Source: Micromonospora sp. NBC_01796
GTDB taxonomy: Bacteria > Actinomycetota > Actinomycetes > Mycobacteriales > Micromonosporaceae
Direction: 5' to 3'
Length of the DNA: 64,000 nucleotides
NCBI RefSeq assembly: GCF_035917455.1
Contig: NZ_CP109078.1
Span: 5,006,001-5,070,000 of the forward strand
Shown here one piece after another: positions 52,801 through 61,972 of the stretch. The position numbers and the translations under genes were made by a program. Position 1 is the first letter of the stretch; each line of letters begins with the position of its first letter. The notes below the pieces were generated by a model. It was not told the DNA's origin. It ran no database searches and worked only from the letters and a program-made list of their open reading frames with translations.

Positions 52801-54636
52801 TCATAGGCGTTCGGTCGAGAGTTGGGCGGAGGAGGCCGACTCGGCCTTCGCGAGCAGGTCCCGGAACCGTGCCGCGCCGCGTACCGGTGATGCCCAGCCG
52901 GCGGAAACCTCGACCAGTCGGGTCTCCGGTCGCTCCAACCAGGCCAGTATCCGCTCGGTCTCCTCGGCCGAGGCGTTCGGTATCGGCCCGTGTCCGGGCA
53001 GGACCGTCTCGGCGGTCGCCCGGACCAGGTCGAGCACCGGCCGGGGATGCACCCCCGGCGCGGCGGTCCCCGCGCCGGCCAGCCGCCCGTGCCGGACCAC
53101 CACCAGCTCCCAGCCGCCCGTGTCCGTGCGCCGGGCCGCCGACAGCTCCCCGATCCGGGTCAGCCCGGTCAGCCGCTGCATCCGCAGCGTGGCCCGGAGC
53201 ACCGCGACCAGGCGGCCCCGTACGGTCGCCGCCTCCTCGTAGCGGTGGTCGACGGCCAGCGCCTCGATCCGGGCCAGCAACGCGTCGACCACCACCTGCG
53301 GATCCTCCCGGGTGGCGATCCGCAGCGGGATGGTCGCGGTGCGCTCGTACTCCTGCGGGGTTATCCGGTGCTCGCAGGGCGCCGCGCACCGACCCAGCTC
53401 GGCCAGCGCGCAGGCCGGCGTGGTGGTCCGGGCGGAGAGCTTGTGCGTGCACTGGCGCAGCGGGACCGCGTCGTGGATGCCGGCGGCGGCCAGCTCCGCG
53501 CCGCGCCGGGAGGTGAACGGACCCAGGTAGGCGTCGTCGTCGGGCGCGAGCTGCCGGACCACGGACAACCGGGGGTACGCCTCCGTGGTCAGCTTGAGCC
53601 ACACCTTCCGCTCGGGGAACTTCGACCGCCGGTTGTACGGCGGCGCGTGTGCCGCGATCAGCCGCAGCTCGCGGACCTCGGCCTCCAGCGCGTGCGCGCA
53701 CTCGACCGCCTCCACCCGCTCGGCCGCGGCGAGCATCTCCGACATCCGGGCCCGCTTCTCCGCGGCGGTGAAGTAGCTGCGTACCCGGGTGGCGATGTCA
53801 ACCGAGGTGCCGACGTAGAGCGGTCGGTCGTCGGCGGCCCGGAAGATGTAGACCCCCGGCACCTTCGGCAGCCCGTCGGCGAGGTAACGCTTGCGCCGCT
53901 GGGTCGGGGTGACCGCGCGGGCGAACTCGATCGTGTCGCCGAGGGTGTGCACCCCGTGCCCGCCCAGCCGGGCGATCAACCCGTGCAGCACGTCGACCGT
54001 GGCCAGCGCGTCGTCCAACGCCCGGTGACTCGGCTGCCTGGGCGTACGGAAGTAGGCGGCCAGGGTGCCCAGCTTGCGGTTGGGCACCTCGTCGCGGGTG
54101 AGCACCCGACGGGCCAGCGCGGCGGTGTCCAGCACCCGGGGGTTCGGCCAGGTGTGCCCGAGCTGGGCGCAGGCGGCCTTGAGGAAACCCACGTCGTACG
54201 GGGCGTTGTGGGCCACCAGGACCGCGCCCCTGATGAACTCCAGGAAACTCGGCAGGACCTCCGCGATCCGGGGCGCCGGCAGCAGCATCGCCTGGGTGAT
54301 CCCGGTCAGCACGGTGATGAACGGTGGGATCGGCTGGTCCGGGTTGACCAGCGTGGCCAGCGTCCCCAGCTCGGTGCCGCCGCGCACCTTGACCGCCCCG
54401 ATCTCGGTGATGCCGCCGCCGTCCGGGGCGCCACCGGTCGTCTCCAGGTCGACCACCACGAACGTGGTCTGGAACAGCGGCAGCTCGTCCGGCGCCCCGG
54501 TGCCGGTCAGCAGGCCGTCCAGGGTGCCCTGGACGTATCCGGGGCGGGCCGCCTCGGTGGCGGGCCGGGCGGTTTCGGTGCCGGTCCGGGGTCGGGGTGG
54601 CCCGGAACGGGGCACCGGGGGATGGGGTTGCGCCAT
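52801..54636 (-). CDS. DEDDh exonuclease fused to a UvrC-like GIY-YIG nuclease
   Basis: A 611-aa protein. Residues about 55-215 are a DnaQ-type DEDDh exonuclease (VVDLETTG, HNAPYDVGFL, SHRALDDALATVD). Residues about 255-335 are a GIY-YIG domain (GVYIFRAADDRPLYVGTS ... RVRSYF). A UvrC-like middle region follows, with a four-Cys pattern (CTHKL ... CALAELGRCAAPC) and a UvrB-contact-like helix (RYEEAATVRGRL). The RNase H-like and HhH parts of true UvrC are absent. The fusion is known in actinobacteria (Cho/UvrC-related) and suggests DNA repair. Confidence 0.9.
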   Translation of the reverse strand: MAQPHPPVPRSGPPRPRTGTETARPATEAARPGYVQGTLDGLLTGTGAPDELPLFQTTFVVVDLETTGGAPDGGGITEIGAVKVRGGTELGTLATLVNPDQPIPPFITVLTGITQAMLLPAPRIAEVLPSFLEFIRGAVLVAHNAPYDVGFLKAACAQLGHTWPNPRVLDTAALARRVLTRDEVPNRKLGTLAAYFRTPRQPSHRALDDALATVDVLHGLIARLGGHGVHTLGDTIEFARAVTPTQRRKRYLADGLPKVPGVYIFRAADDRPLYVGTSVDIATRVRSYFTAAEKRARMSEMLAAAERVEAVECAHALEAEVRELRLIAAHAPPYNRRSKFPERKVWLKLTTEAYPRLSVVRQLAPDDDAYLGPFTSRRGAELAAAGIHDAVPLRQCTHKLSARTTTPACALAELGRCAAPCEHRITPQEYERTATIPLRIATREDPQVVVDALLARIEALAVDHRYEEAATVRGRLVAVLRATLRMQRLTGLTRIGELSAARRTDTGGWELVVVRHGRLAGAGTAAPGVHPRPVLDLVRATAETVLPGHGPIPNASAEETERILAWLERPETRLVEVSAGWASPVRGAARFRDLLAKAESASSAQLSTERL

Positions 54637-54762
54637 TCGGGCAGGTTAGGGCTTGGGTACGACACGGACGCACCATCCGTACCGCTGGTAACAGCCGATC
54701 TACCAGAAGAGATCATCTGAGTCATCGGGCACTCCCGACGCCGACGGTGGGAGACTTGGCAC

Positions 54763-56163
54763 ATGCCCCTCACCGAACCGACCGACGACCGCCTCCCCGA
54801 ACCGGGGGCGCACGCCGTGCCGGCCGTCGACGGGGATGGTGAGCAGGACGAGGTCCTGGAACTCGAACCGGAGCCCGTACTGCCCGAACCGGTCCGGCAA
54901 CGGATCGTCGCGCTGACCGCCGTCGCCCTGCCCGGACTGCCGAACGAGGAACTGCCCGTACCGCTGCGCCGGGTGGCGAAGTTCGCGCCCAACCGGCGGG
55001 CCCGGCTCGGCGCACCGATGATCGCCACCCAACTCGCCAGCGACCCCCTGTTCCGCCAGCGGATCACCAAACGGGTACTCACCGACGCGGGTGAACTCGG
55101 CGCGGCGGTGATCGCGGGGACCGCCCCGGCGGCGGCCGACCCGGTCGAGGTCGCCGCCCTCGCCTACCTGGTCCGCCCGCGCGGCTGGCGGGAACTGGTC
55201 GAGGCGGCCGGGGTCGCGGTACGGGCCGAGGCGGACAGCGCGGTCGTCGCCGAACTCGTCCGCGAGGCCGAGCAGCGGGCCAGCCGGGCCGAGCACGACC
55301 GTGCCGTGGCCCGGGTCGAGGCCGACAAGCTCCGCGACGAGGTCGCCCGGGTACGCGAGGAACTGGGTCAGCTCCGCGAGGAGTCCCGGGTGCTGGCCCG
55401 GTCGCTGCGCGAGTCCCAGGCCAAGGAGCGCAAGGCCACCGAGATGCTGGCCACCGAGAAGGGTCGGGCGGCCCGGCTGGGCGCCGACCACGACGCCGAA
55501 CTGCGCCGCCTGCGTGCCCGGCTGGCCGAGGCCGAGGCGGTGGTAGGGGCGACCCGGCAGACCGCCAAGGAGGCCCGCTCGGTCGACGACGCCCGGCTCT
55601 GGCTGCTGCTGGAGACGATCGGCCAGGCCGCCGTCGGGCTGCGCCGGGAACTGGCGCTCGACCCGGCCGACCGGATGCCGGCCGACTACGTCGCGGACGC
55701 GTTCGCCGACCGTCCGGCGTCGGCCACCTCCGCCCGCGCGCTGGACACCGACGACCCGGCCCGGCTCGACGAACTGCTCGCCATGCCGAGGGTGCACCTG
55801 GTGGCCGACGGCTACAACGTGACCAAGCGGGGCTTCGGCGAGATGTCGCTGGAGCAGCAGCGTAAGCGCCTGATCACCGGGCTCGGCGGGTTGGCGGCGC
55901 AGACCGGGGCCGAGGTGACCGTGGTCTTCGACGGCGCCGAACGGATGCACGGGCTGCCGCCCGCACCGCGCGGCGTACGGGTCCTCTTCTCCCGCAAGGG
56001 CGAAACCGCGGACGACCTGATCCGCCGGCTGGTACGCGCCGAGCCCGCCGGCCGCCCGGTGGTGGTGGTCTCCTCCGACCGCGAGGTAGCCGACGGGGTA
56101 CGCCGCCACGGCGCCTACCCCCTCGGCGCCGACTCCCTCCTCCGCCGCCTCTCCCGCTCCTGA
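54763..56163 (+). CDS. NYN domain (YacP-like PIN-type ribonuclease) with long coiled coil
   Basis: A 466-aa protein. After an acidic N-terminus, residues about 60-160 are helical. Residues about 170-265 form a strongly charged coiled coil (AEHDRAVARVEADKLRDEVARVREELGQLREE). The C-terminal 150 residues are a NYN nuclease fold with acidic active-site residues (LVADGYNVTKRGF, VVFDGAE, ETADDLIRRLV, VVSSDREV). The role is probably RNA processing or decay; the substrate is unknown. Confidence 0.88.
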   Translation: MPLTEPTDDRLPEPGAHAVPAVDGDGEQDEVLELEPEPVLPEPVRQRIVALTAVALPGLPNEELPVPLRRVAKFAPNRRARLGAPMIATQLASDPLFRQRITKRVLTDAGELGAAVIAGTAPAAADPVEVAALAYLVRPRGWRELVEAAGVAVRAEADSAVVAELVREAEQRASRAEHDRAVARVEADKLRDEVARVREELGQLREESRVLARSLRESQAKERKATEMLATEKGRAARLGADHDAELRRLRARLAEAEAVVGATRQTAKEARSVDDARLWLLLETIGQAAVGLRRELALDPADRMPADYVADAFADRPASATSARALDTDDPARLDELLAMPRVHLVADGYNVTKRGFGEMSLEQQRKRLITGLGGLAAQTGAEVTVVFDGAERMHGLPPAPRGVRVLFSRKGETADDLIRRLVRAEPAGRPVVVVSSDREVADGVRRHGAYPLGADSLLRRLSRS

Positions 56164-56208
56164 CCCACCCACACCGCGCCGCGCTGCGCGCCGGCTGGAA
56201 GCGCGCTA

Positions 56209-56260
56209 ATACAGAGAACGAGTGGTTATTCGTCCCCGGATAGCCACTCGTTCTCTGTAT
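56209..56260. repeat. Palindromic element with ATACAGAGAACGAGTGG arms
   Basis: 21-bp arms (56209-56229 and 56240-56260) have one T-G wobble and a 10-nt loop. It is markedly AT-richer than its surroundings. It lies 45 bp after the NYN gene stop and may act as its terminator. Confidence 0.88.
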
Positions 56261-56388
56261 CAGGGCCAGTGGTCGGATTGGGGTGGGAGGAGGCGGTCGG
56301 GCGGTTTGTCGTACCCCTGACTTAGCGTCGATGTGACTGACGGTGGTTGGGGCGCGACAGGGCTTCGGCCGTACCGCGAGGAGGAGCG

Positions 56389-56619
56389 ATGCTCATCGAC
56401 TGCGACAGTTGCACGGTGCGTGGCCCGGCCTGTTCCGATTGCCTGGTCAGCGCACTGATCGACCAGCCGGCCGCCGAGGCCGGGCTGAACGCGGAGGAGC
56501 ACCTGGCGATCGAGGTGTTCACCCGGGCCGGGTTCGAGGTGTCGGTGCTGTCCGGGCCGGCACCCGCCGCACTGCCGATGGTCCGCCCCCGTCGCCCCCG
56601 GCGCCGCCACGTCGCCTGA
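56389..56619 (+). CDS. Small Cys-rich actinobacterial protein
   Basis: A 76-aa protein with a strong GAGGAG before ATG 56389. It begins MLIDCDSCTVRGPACSDCLV: four Cys in C-x2-C-x6-C-x2-C spacing suggest a zinc or Fe-S site. An acidic helix (EEHLAIEVFTRAGF) and a very basic tail (RPRRPRRRH) follow. Similar short proteins are common in actinobacteria beside NYN and protease genes, but the function is unknown. Confidence 0.83.
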   Translation: MLIDCDSCTVRGPACSDCLVSALIDQPAAEAGLNAEEHLAIEVFTRAGFEVSVLSGPAPAALPMVRPRRPRRRHVA

Positions 56620-56671
56620 GTTCCCGGCTTAGGATGAGCCGGCGCACGGGCAAACGGGAGGAGCGACACGG

Positions 56672-57931
56672 ATGACGCCTCGGGGGTGGGCGGTCGTGAC
56701 GCTCGTCGGGCTGGTGGTGCTGCTGATCGCCAGCTCCGCCCTGCTGGTGCCGTGGCACCGCCCACCGGCGCCCCGCGCCGACCAACTCGCCGCCCTGCGC
56801 GAACTCCCGGCGGCCGACGTCGCCCGCAGCCGGGCCTTCCACGCCGCGTTGCGCCCCGGCTCGTACGGCGCACTCCTCGTCGGCCTGCTGATCGCCCTGG
56901 TGCTCGGCCTGACCCCGCTCGGCGGCAAACTCGTCGACCTGGTCAGCCGCCCGTTCGGGGACCACTGGATCGCCCAGGCGGTGTTCGGCGGCCTGGCCGT
57001 GGTGCTCGTCGCCGACCTGGTCACCCTCCCGTTCGCGGCCTGGCGCCACGCGGTGGTGGACCGCTACGGGCTGTCCACCCAGAGCTGGGGCGGCTGGGGT
57101 CTGGACCTGCTCAAGTCGTACGCGGTCAGTGCCGTGATCGGCGCGGTCGCGCTGTTCGGCTTCTACGCCGTGACCCGGTTCGCCCCGCGCTGGTGGTGGG
57201 CGCTCGGCGCGGCCGGTGCCGCCGTACTCGTGGTGCTGCTGTCGTTCGTCCTGCCGGTGCTGGTCGAGCCGGTCTTCAACCGGTTCACCCCGATGGAGGC
57301 CGGGCCGCTGCGTACCGAGCTGATGGCGTTGGCCGAACGGGACCGGGTGCCGGTACGGGACGTCCTGGTCGCCGACGCGTCCCGCCGGACCCGCGCGGTC
57401 AACGCGTACGTCTCCGGGTTCGGCCCGACCCGCCGGATCGTCGTCTACGACACCCTGCTGCGCGAGGCGACCCCGGACGAGGTGACCAGCGTGGTGGCGC
57501 ACGAACTCGGCCACGCCAAGGACCAGGACGTCCTCGCCGGTACGCTCACCGGCGCACTCGGGGCCGCCGCCGCCGTGACCGCGCTCTACCTGCTCGGGTT
57601 CTGGGGCGGGCTGCTCCGGGCGGCCGGTGTCGACTCGATCGCCCAACCGCGCGCGTTCGCCCTCCTGTTCGCCGTCGTCGCGGTGGTCGGCCTGGTCAGC
57701 ACCCCGGCCCAGGCGCTGCTGTCCCGGCGGGTCGAGGCACGGGCCGACGCGCACGCCCTCGACCTGACCGGGGACCCGACCACCTTCGAGGCGATGCAGC
57801 GGCGGCTCGCCACGGTGAACCTCGCCGACCCCGACCCGCCCCGCTGGGAGTACCTCTACTCCGCCTCCCACCCGTCGACCGTGGAACGGATGGCCGCCGC
57901 CCGCGCGTACGCCCGGAACGAGGGCCGGTGA
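56672..57931 (+). CDS. M48 family (Ste24-like) membrane metalloprotease
   Basis: A 419-aa polytopic zinc protease. HELGH (His277, Glu278, His281) sits between membrane helices, and the third ligand is the Glu in VEARADAHALD. The N-terminal half has four membrane segments of the M48 N-domain. The C-terminal SASHPSTVERMAAARAY is the conserved family end. Bacterial homologues cleave unfolded membrane proteins. It overlaps pimB by 4 bp. Confidence 0.92.
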   Translation: MTPRGWAVVTLVGLVVLLIASSALLVPWHRPPAPRADQLAALRELPAADVARSRAFHAALRPGSYGALLVGLLIALVLGLTPLGGKLVDLVSRPFGDHWIAQAVFGGLAVVLVADLVTLPFAAWRHAVVDRYGLSTQSWGGWGLDLLKSYAVSAVIGAVALFGFYAVTRFAPRWWWALGAAGAAVLVVLLSFVLPVLVEPVFNRFTPMEAGPLRTELMALAERDRVPVRDVLVADASRRTRAVNAYVSGFGPTRRIVVYDTLLREATPDEVTSVVAHELGHAKDQDVLAGTLTGALGAAAAVTALYLLGFWGGLLRAAGVDSIAQPRAFALLFAVVAVVGLVSTPAQALLSRRVEARADAHALDLTGDPTTFEAMQRRLATVNLADPDPPRWEYLYSASHPSTVERMAAARAYARNEGR

Positions 57932-59061
57932 GCCGGACGCTCGTGATCACGAACGACTTCCCACCCCGGGCCGGGGGGATCCAGTCGTTCGTGCACAACC
58001 TCGCCGTACGCCAACCGGCCGGCTCGATAGTGGTCTACGCCTCCACCCATCCCGGCGCGGAGAAGTTCGACGCCGAGCAGCCGTTCGAGGTGGTCCGCGA
58101 GTCGACCGGGATGCTGCTGCCGACCCCCTCGGTCGCCCGGCGGGCAGCCCGACTCGCCGTCGAGTACGGCTGCGACACCCTCTGGTTCGGTGCCGCCGCC
58201 CCGCTCGGACTCCTCGCACCCGGTCTGCGCCGCCGGGCCGGGATCGAACGGGCGGTCGCCCTGACCCACGGCCACGAGATCGGGTGGGCCGCGCTCCCCG
58301 GTGCCCGCGCCACCCTGCGCCGGATCGGCCGGGGACTGGACGTCACGACCTACCTGGGGGAGTACACCCGGGTCCGGCTCGACCGGGTCCTGCACGACGT
58401 CACCGAGCTGCGCCGGCTCGCGCCCGGTGTCGACGTCGACCTGCACCACCCCGACATCGACGCGACCGGGCTGCGGGCCCGCTACGGACTCACCGACCGG
58501 CCGGTGGTCGTCTGCGTGTCCCGGCTGGTGCCGCGCAAGGGCCAGGACGCGCTGATCCGGGCACTGCCGCAGATCAGGCGCCGGGTGCGGGACACCGCCC
58601 TGCTGATCGTCGGCGGCGGGCCGTACCGGTCGACGTTGGAGAAACTCGTACGCGAGCACGACCTGACCGCGGACGTGACCTTCACCGGCAACGTGGAGTG
58701 GCAGGACCTGCCGGCGCACTACGCGGCCGGTGACGTGTTCGCGATGCCGTGCCGGACCCGCAACCACGGTCTGGACGTCGAGGGCCTCGGGATGGTCTTC
58801 CTCGAAGCCTCCGCGACCGGCCTGCCCGTGGTCGTCGGGGATTCCGGCGGCGCCCCCGACGCGGTACGCGACGGCGAGACCGGCTACCTGGTCGACGGCC
58901 GGAACGTGGCACAGCTCGCCGACCGGGTCGCGACCCTGCTCGCGGATCCGGCGTCGGCCCGGCGGATGGGCGCCGCCGGCCGGGCCTGGGTGGAACGGGA
59001 GTGGCGCTGGGAGTTGCAGGCCGACCGGCTGACCAACCTCCTCCACCCCGACAGCCGCTAG
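57928..59061 (+). CDS. pimB: GDP-mannose-dependent mannosyltransferase PimB'-like
   Basis: A 377-aa GT4 family enzyme that probably adds the second mannose to phosphatidylinositol mannoside at the inner membrane face. It begins with TLVITNDFPPRAGGIQSF and continues with ESTGMLLPTPSVARRA, WFGAAAPLGLLAPGLR and THGHEIGW, closely following mycobacterial PimB'. The C-terminal donor domain has CVSRLVPRKGQDALI and CRTRNHGLDVEGLGMVFLEA. GTG 57928 overlaps the M48 gene stop. Confidence 0.9.
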   Translation: MSRTLVITNDFPPRAGGIQSFVHNLAVRQPAGSIVVYASTHPGAEKFDAEQPFEVVRESTGMLLPTPSVARRAARLAVEYGCDTLWFGAAAPLGLLAPGLRRRAGIERAVALTHGHEIGWAALPGARATLRRIGRGLDVTTYLGEYTRVRLDRVLHDVTELRRLAPGVDVDLHHPDIDATGLRARYGLTDRPVVVCVSRLVPRKGQDALIRALPQIRRRVRDTALLIVGGGPYRSTLEKLVREHDLTADVTFTGNVEWQDLPAHYAAGDVFAMPCRTRNHGLDVEGLGMVFLEASATGLPVVVGDSGGAPDAVRDGETGYLVDGRNVAQLADRVATLLADPASARRMGAAGRAWVEREWRWELQADRLTNLLHPDSR

Positions 59062-59076
59062 TTCCGATGTCGCGGA

Positions 59077-59103
59077 GAGTTTGGCCCATAGCGAGCCGAA
59101 CTC
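59077..59103. terminator. Terminator-like hairpin between convergent genes
   Basis: A 9-bp stem with one T-G wobble (59077-59085 with 59095-59103) and a 9-nt loop lies between pimB and the convergent GGDEF-EAL gene. Confidence 0.6.
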
Positions 59104-59122
59104 TTCCTGATCACGGAAGCGG

Positions 59123-60907
59123 CTAGCTCCGGTGGCCGAGGCGGTCGTGGATCCGGACGGCCGGCTCGGGGCGGCCGAAGTGCCAGCCCTGGGCGGCGTC
59201 GCAGCCGAGTTCGCGCAGCCGGGCGGCCTGCCCGGCGGTCTCCACGCCCTCGGCGGTGACGGTGAGGTTGAGGGCGTGCGCGAGGGAGACCAGGGTGGCC
59301 AGGATGCGTTCGTCGGTGTGGCTCGCCGGGTCGTCGTCGGCCGCCTGCAGCCCGGCCACGAACGAGCCGGCCACCTTCAGCTCGCAGACCGGCAGCGAGC
59401 GCAGGTAGGCGAGATTGGAGTAGCCGGTGCCGAAGTCGTCGATGGCGATCCGGACGCCCAGTTCGGCGAGGGACCGCAGCGCCTGCACCGGCTCGCCGGT
59501 GGTGGTCATCAACGCGCTCTCGGTGATTTCGAGCTGGAGCTTGTGCGGTGGCAGGCCGGTCCGGTCGAGCAGCGCGCGTACCTCGTCCGCCAGACCGGCC
59601 ACGTGCACCTGGCGGACCGCCAGGTTGACGCTGATGAACGGCGCGTCCGGGCTGATCGTCAACCAGCGCCGGGCCTCCCGGCAGGCCTCGTTCAGGACCC
59701 AGTCGCCGAGCCGGACGATCAGCCCGGTCTCCTCGGCCAGCCCGATGAAACTGTCCGGGTTCAGTACGCCCAGCGTCGGGTGCCGCCAGCGGACCAGCGC
59801 CTCCACCCCCAGCACCTCGTCGCGGGTCAGCGACACCAGCGGCTGGTAGTCCAGGTAGAACTCGCCCCGGTCCAGTGCACCCGGCATCGCCGCCGACAGG
59901 GCGTGCCGGTTCAGCTCAAGCTCGTTGCGTTCGGCGTCGAACAACGCCCAGCGTCCCCGGCCGGACGCCTTCGCCCAGTGCAGGGTCACGTCGGCGGCCC
60001 GCATCACGTCGTCCGGGGTGGTGCCGGTGACCGGGCGCTCGACCACACCGACGCTCGCCGAGATGGTCAGCTCGTGCCCGTCGACCACGGACGGTTCACC
60101 GATCGCCGCCAGGGCGGCGTCCGCGACCTTGAGGGCGTCGTCGGTACAGGTGGTGTCCTCGACCAGGATGACGAACTCGTCGCCGCCGAGCCGCGCCACG
60201 AGGTGGTCGCCGACCTGCCCCCGCAGCCGTTCCGCCACCGAGACCAGCAACTGGTCGCCGACCGGATGCCCGAGGGTGTCGTTGACGACCTTGAACCGGT
60301 CCAGGTCGATGAAGCAGACGCCGATCCGTCTGTCGCCCGCGTCCGGTCGGCGTACGGCCGCGCCGAGCCGTTCGGTGAACAGGGCGCGGTTGGGCAGGTT
60401 GGTCAGCGGATCATGGGTGGCCTGGTGGCGGAACCGCGCCTCGCTCTCCCGCAGCGCCCGCTCCGCCTGCTCCCGGGCGACCATGCCGGCGCGCCGGATC
60501 GACTCCTGCTCGTCGAGCGTACGGTCGTGCATCGCCCGGCTGTACCCGGTGGCGACGGTGGCCAGCAGCCGGGCCATCCGGTCCTGGGCGTCCTCCTGGC
60601 AGAGGCCGAGATCGCGCAGCAGGCGCAGTTGGATGACCTCGATGGTCCGGCCGAGTCCCTCCGCCGACGCCACGTGCGCGGCGACCAGGGCGGCACCGAC
60701 CCGGTGCCCGGTACGCAGGTCGAACGGCTCCGACTGCAACGCGTCGGCCAACTCGCCGGTCAACCGTTGCAGGAGTTCTTCGAGCTGGGTCTGCGTCATC
60801 GGCAGGTAACTGGTGCCGGTGACCGCCTTGGCCCAGGCCCGGGCGAAGGTGGGCAGGCCCGGCCGGGCGGCGGTCAGCACCGACCGGTCGCCGAAATCGT
60901 CATCCAC
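59123..60907 (-). CDS. Tandem GGDEF-EAL c-di-GMP protein without membrane segments
   Basis: A 594-aa protein: an N-terminal helical region of about 165 residues, an intact GGDEF site (RLGGDEFVIL, about residue 239), and an EAL domain (GVEALVRWRHP, about 370) with NLAV, ESAL, DDFGTGYSNL, AEGVET and AAQGWHFGRP all present. The usual LKID motif reads LKVA (ELKVAGSFV), removing an Asp near the active site, so phosphodiesterase activity may be weakened. GTG 60907 overlaps the methyltransferase gene by 8 bp. Confidence 0.9.
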   Translation of the reverse strand: MDDDFGDRSVLTAARPGLPTFARAWAKAVTGTSYLPMTQTQLEELLQRLTGELADALQSEPFDLRTGHRVGAALVAAHVASAEGLGRTIEVIQLRLLRDLGLCQEDAQDRMARLLATVATGYSRAMHDRTLDEQESIRRAGMVAREQAERALRESEARFRHQATHDPLTNLPNRALFTERLGAAVRRPDAGDRRIGVCFIDLDRFKVVNDTLGHPVGDQLLVSVAERLRGQVGDHLVARLGGDEFVILVEDTTCTDDALKVADAALAAIGEPSVVDGHELTISASVGVVERPVTGTTPDDVMRAADVTLHWAKASGRGRWALFDAERNELELNRHALSAAMPGALDRGEFYLDYQPLVSLTRDEVLGVEALVRWRHPTLGVLNPDSFIGLAEETGLIVRLGDWVLNEACREARRWLTISPDAPFISVNLAVRQVHVAGLADEVRALLDRTGLPPHKLQLEITESALMTTTGEPVQALRSLAELGVRIAIDDFGTGYSNLAYLRSLPVCELKVAGSFVAGLQAADDDPASHTDERILATLVSLAHALNLTVTAEGVETAGQAARLRELGCDAAQGWHFGRPEPAVRIHDRLGHRS

Positions 60908-61709
60908 CGTGCCGTCCCACGCCGCCCATGAACACTGCCCGTTCGGCGTCGTCGAGGCTGTCGAACGCGTCGGGTCGCCACTGCGGCACCCAGACCACAC
61001 CGGGGTCGACGAGGTCGAAACCGTCGAAGAGTCCGGTGAGTTCCCGCCGGCTGCGAACCGTCAGCGGATTGTCCGTACGTTGGTAGACACGCTCGGCGTC
61101 CTCGCGCTCGTCGTCGGTCCGGCCGTCGTCGCTGGCCTGGGAGAGCACGAGGTAACTGCCGGGGGCGAGGCTGCGCCGGATGGTGGACAGGATGCCACGG
61201 GGGTCGTCCGAGTCCGGGATGAAGTGCAGCACCGCGACCACCATGACGGCCACCGGTTCGTCGAAGTTCAGCAGCTTGCGTACGTCCGGATGGCTCAGGA
61301 TCTCCGCCGGCTGGCGCAGGTCGCCCCAGAGCGCGGTCGCCTGCTCGTTGCCGCTGAGGATCTCCCGGCTGTGCGCCACCGCGACCGGGTCCACGTCGAC
61401 GTAGACGACCCGGGTGTCGGGGGCGGCCTGCTGGGCGATCTCGTGCACGTTGCCGACCGTCGGGATGCCCGAGCCGATGTCGAGGAACTGCCGGATACCG
61501 GCGTCGATGAGGTAGTGCACCGCCCGGCGGAGAAAGGCCCGGTTCGCCTGGGCCATCAGGGGCGCCTCCGGAACGGACGCGATCATCGCCTGGGCCGCCC
61601 GCCGGTCCGCCGCGAAATTGTGCGAGCCGCCCAGATAGTAGTCGTACATGCGGGCCACGCTGGGTCGTTCGATGTCGATGCTCTGCGGTGCCCAGTCCGG
61701 CCTTTGCAT
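60900..61709 (-). CDS. SAM-dependent methyltransferase (DUF574 family)
   Basis: A 269-aa protein. RPSVARMYDYYLGGSHNFAADR is the hallmark start of the actinobacterial DUF574/Methyltransf_19 family. The SAM-binding loop is FLDIGSGIPT, followed by VYVDVDPVAVAHS. Substrates are unknown. It is translationally coupled to the GGDEF-EAL gene, so it may belong to a signalling unit. Confidence 0.9.
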   Translation of the reverse strand: MQRPDWAPQSIDIERPSVARMYDYYLGGSHNFAADRRAAQAMIASVPEAPLMAQANRAFLRRAVHYLIDAGIRQFLDIGSGIPTVGNVHEIAQQAAPDTRVVYVDVDPVAVAHSREILSGNEQATALWGDLRQPAEILSHPDVRKLLNFDEPVAVMVVAVLHFIPDSDDPRGILSTIRRSLAPGSYLVLSQASDDGRTDDEREDAERVYQRTDNPLTVRSRRELTGLFDGFDLVDPGVVWVPQWRPDAFDSLDDAERAVFMGGVGRHGG

Positions 61710-61972
61710 GCCTACCTGCCCCTACGCTGAGAACGCACGAAATACTGCCCCTCGGGTGGTTCCCCGGCTATTCTGCCCGTCGTCCGTCCAGCTATCCAGA
61801 CCGCGCCGGATCGTCACCCGGATCAATGACGGCAGTCACCATCGCACGGCTCCGATCCGACATGGACACGGGGTCCGCCCCATCCGCCCGGCGGGCCGGC
61901 GCTGGTGGGACGTGGCCCACCCGGAGTGGGACGCCGTGGTCAACCGTCGCGGCGCGTGGCACTCTGGGGATC

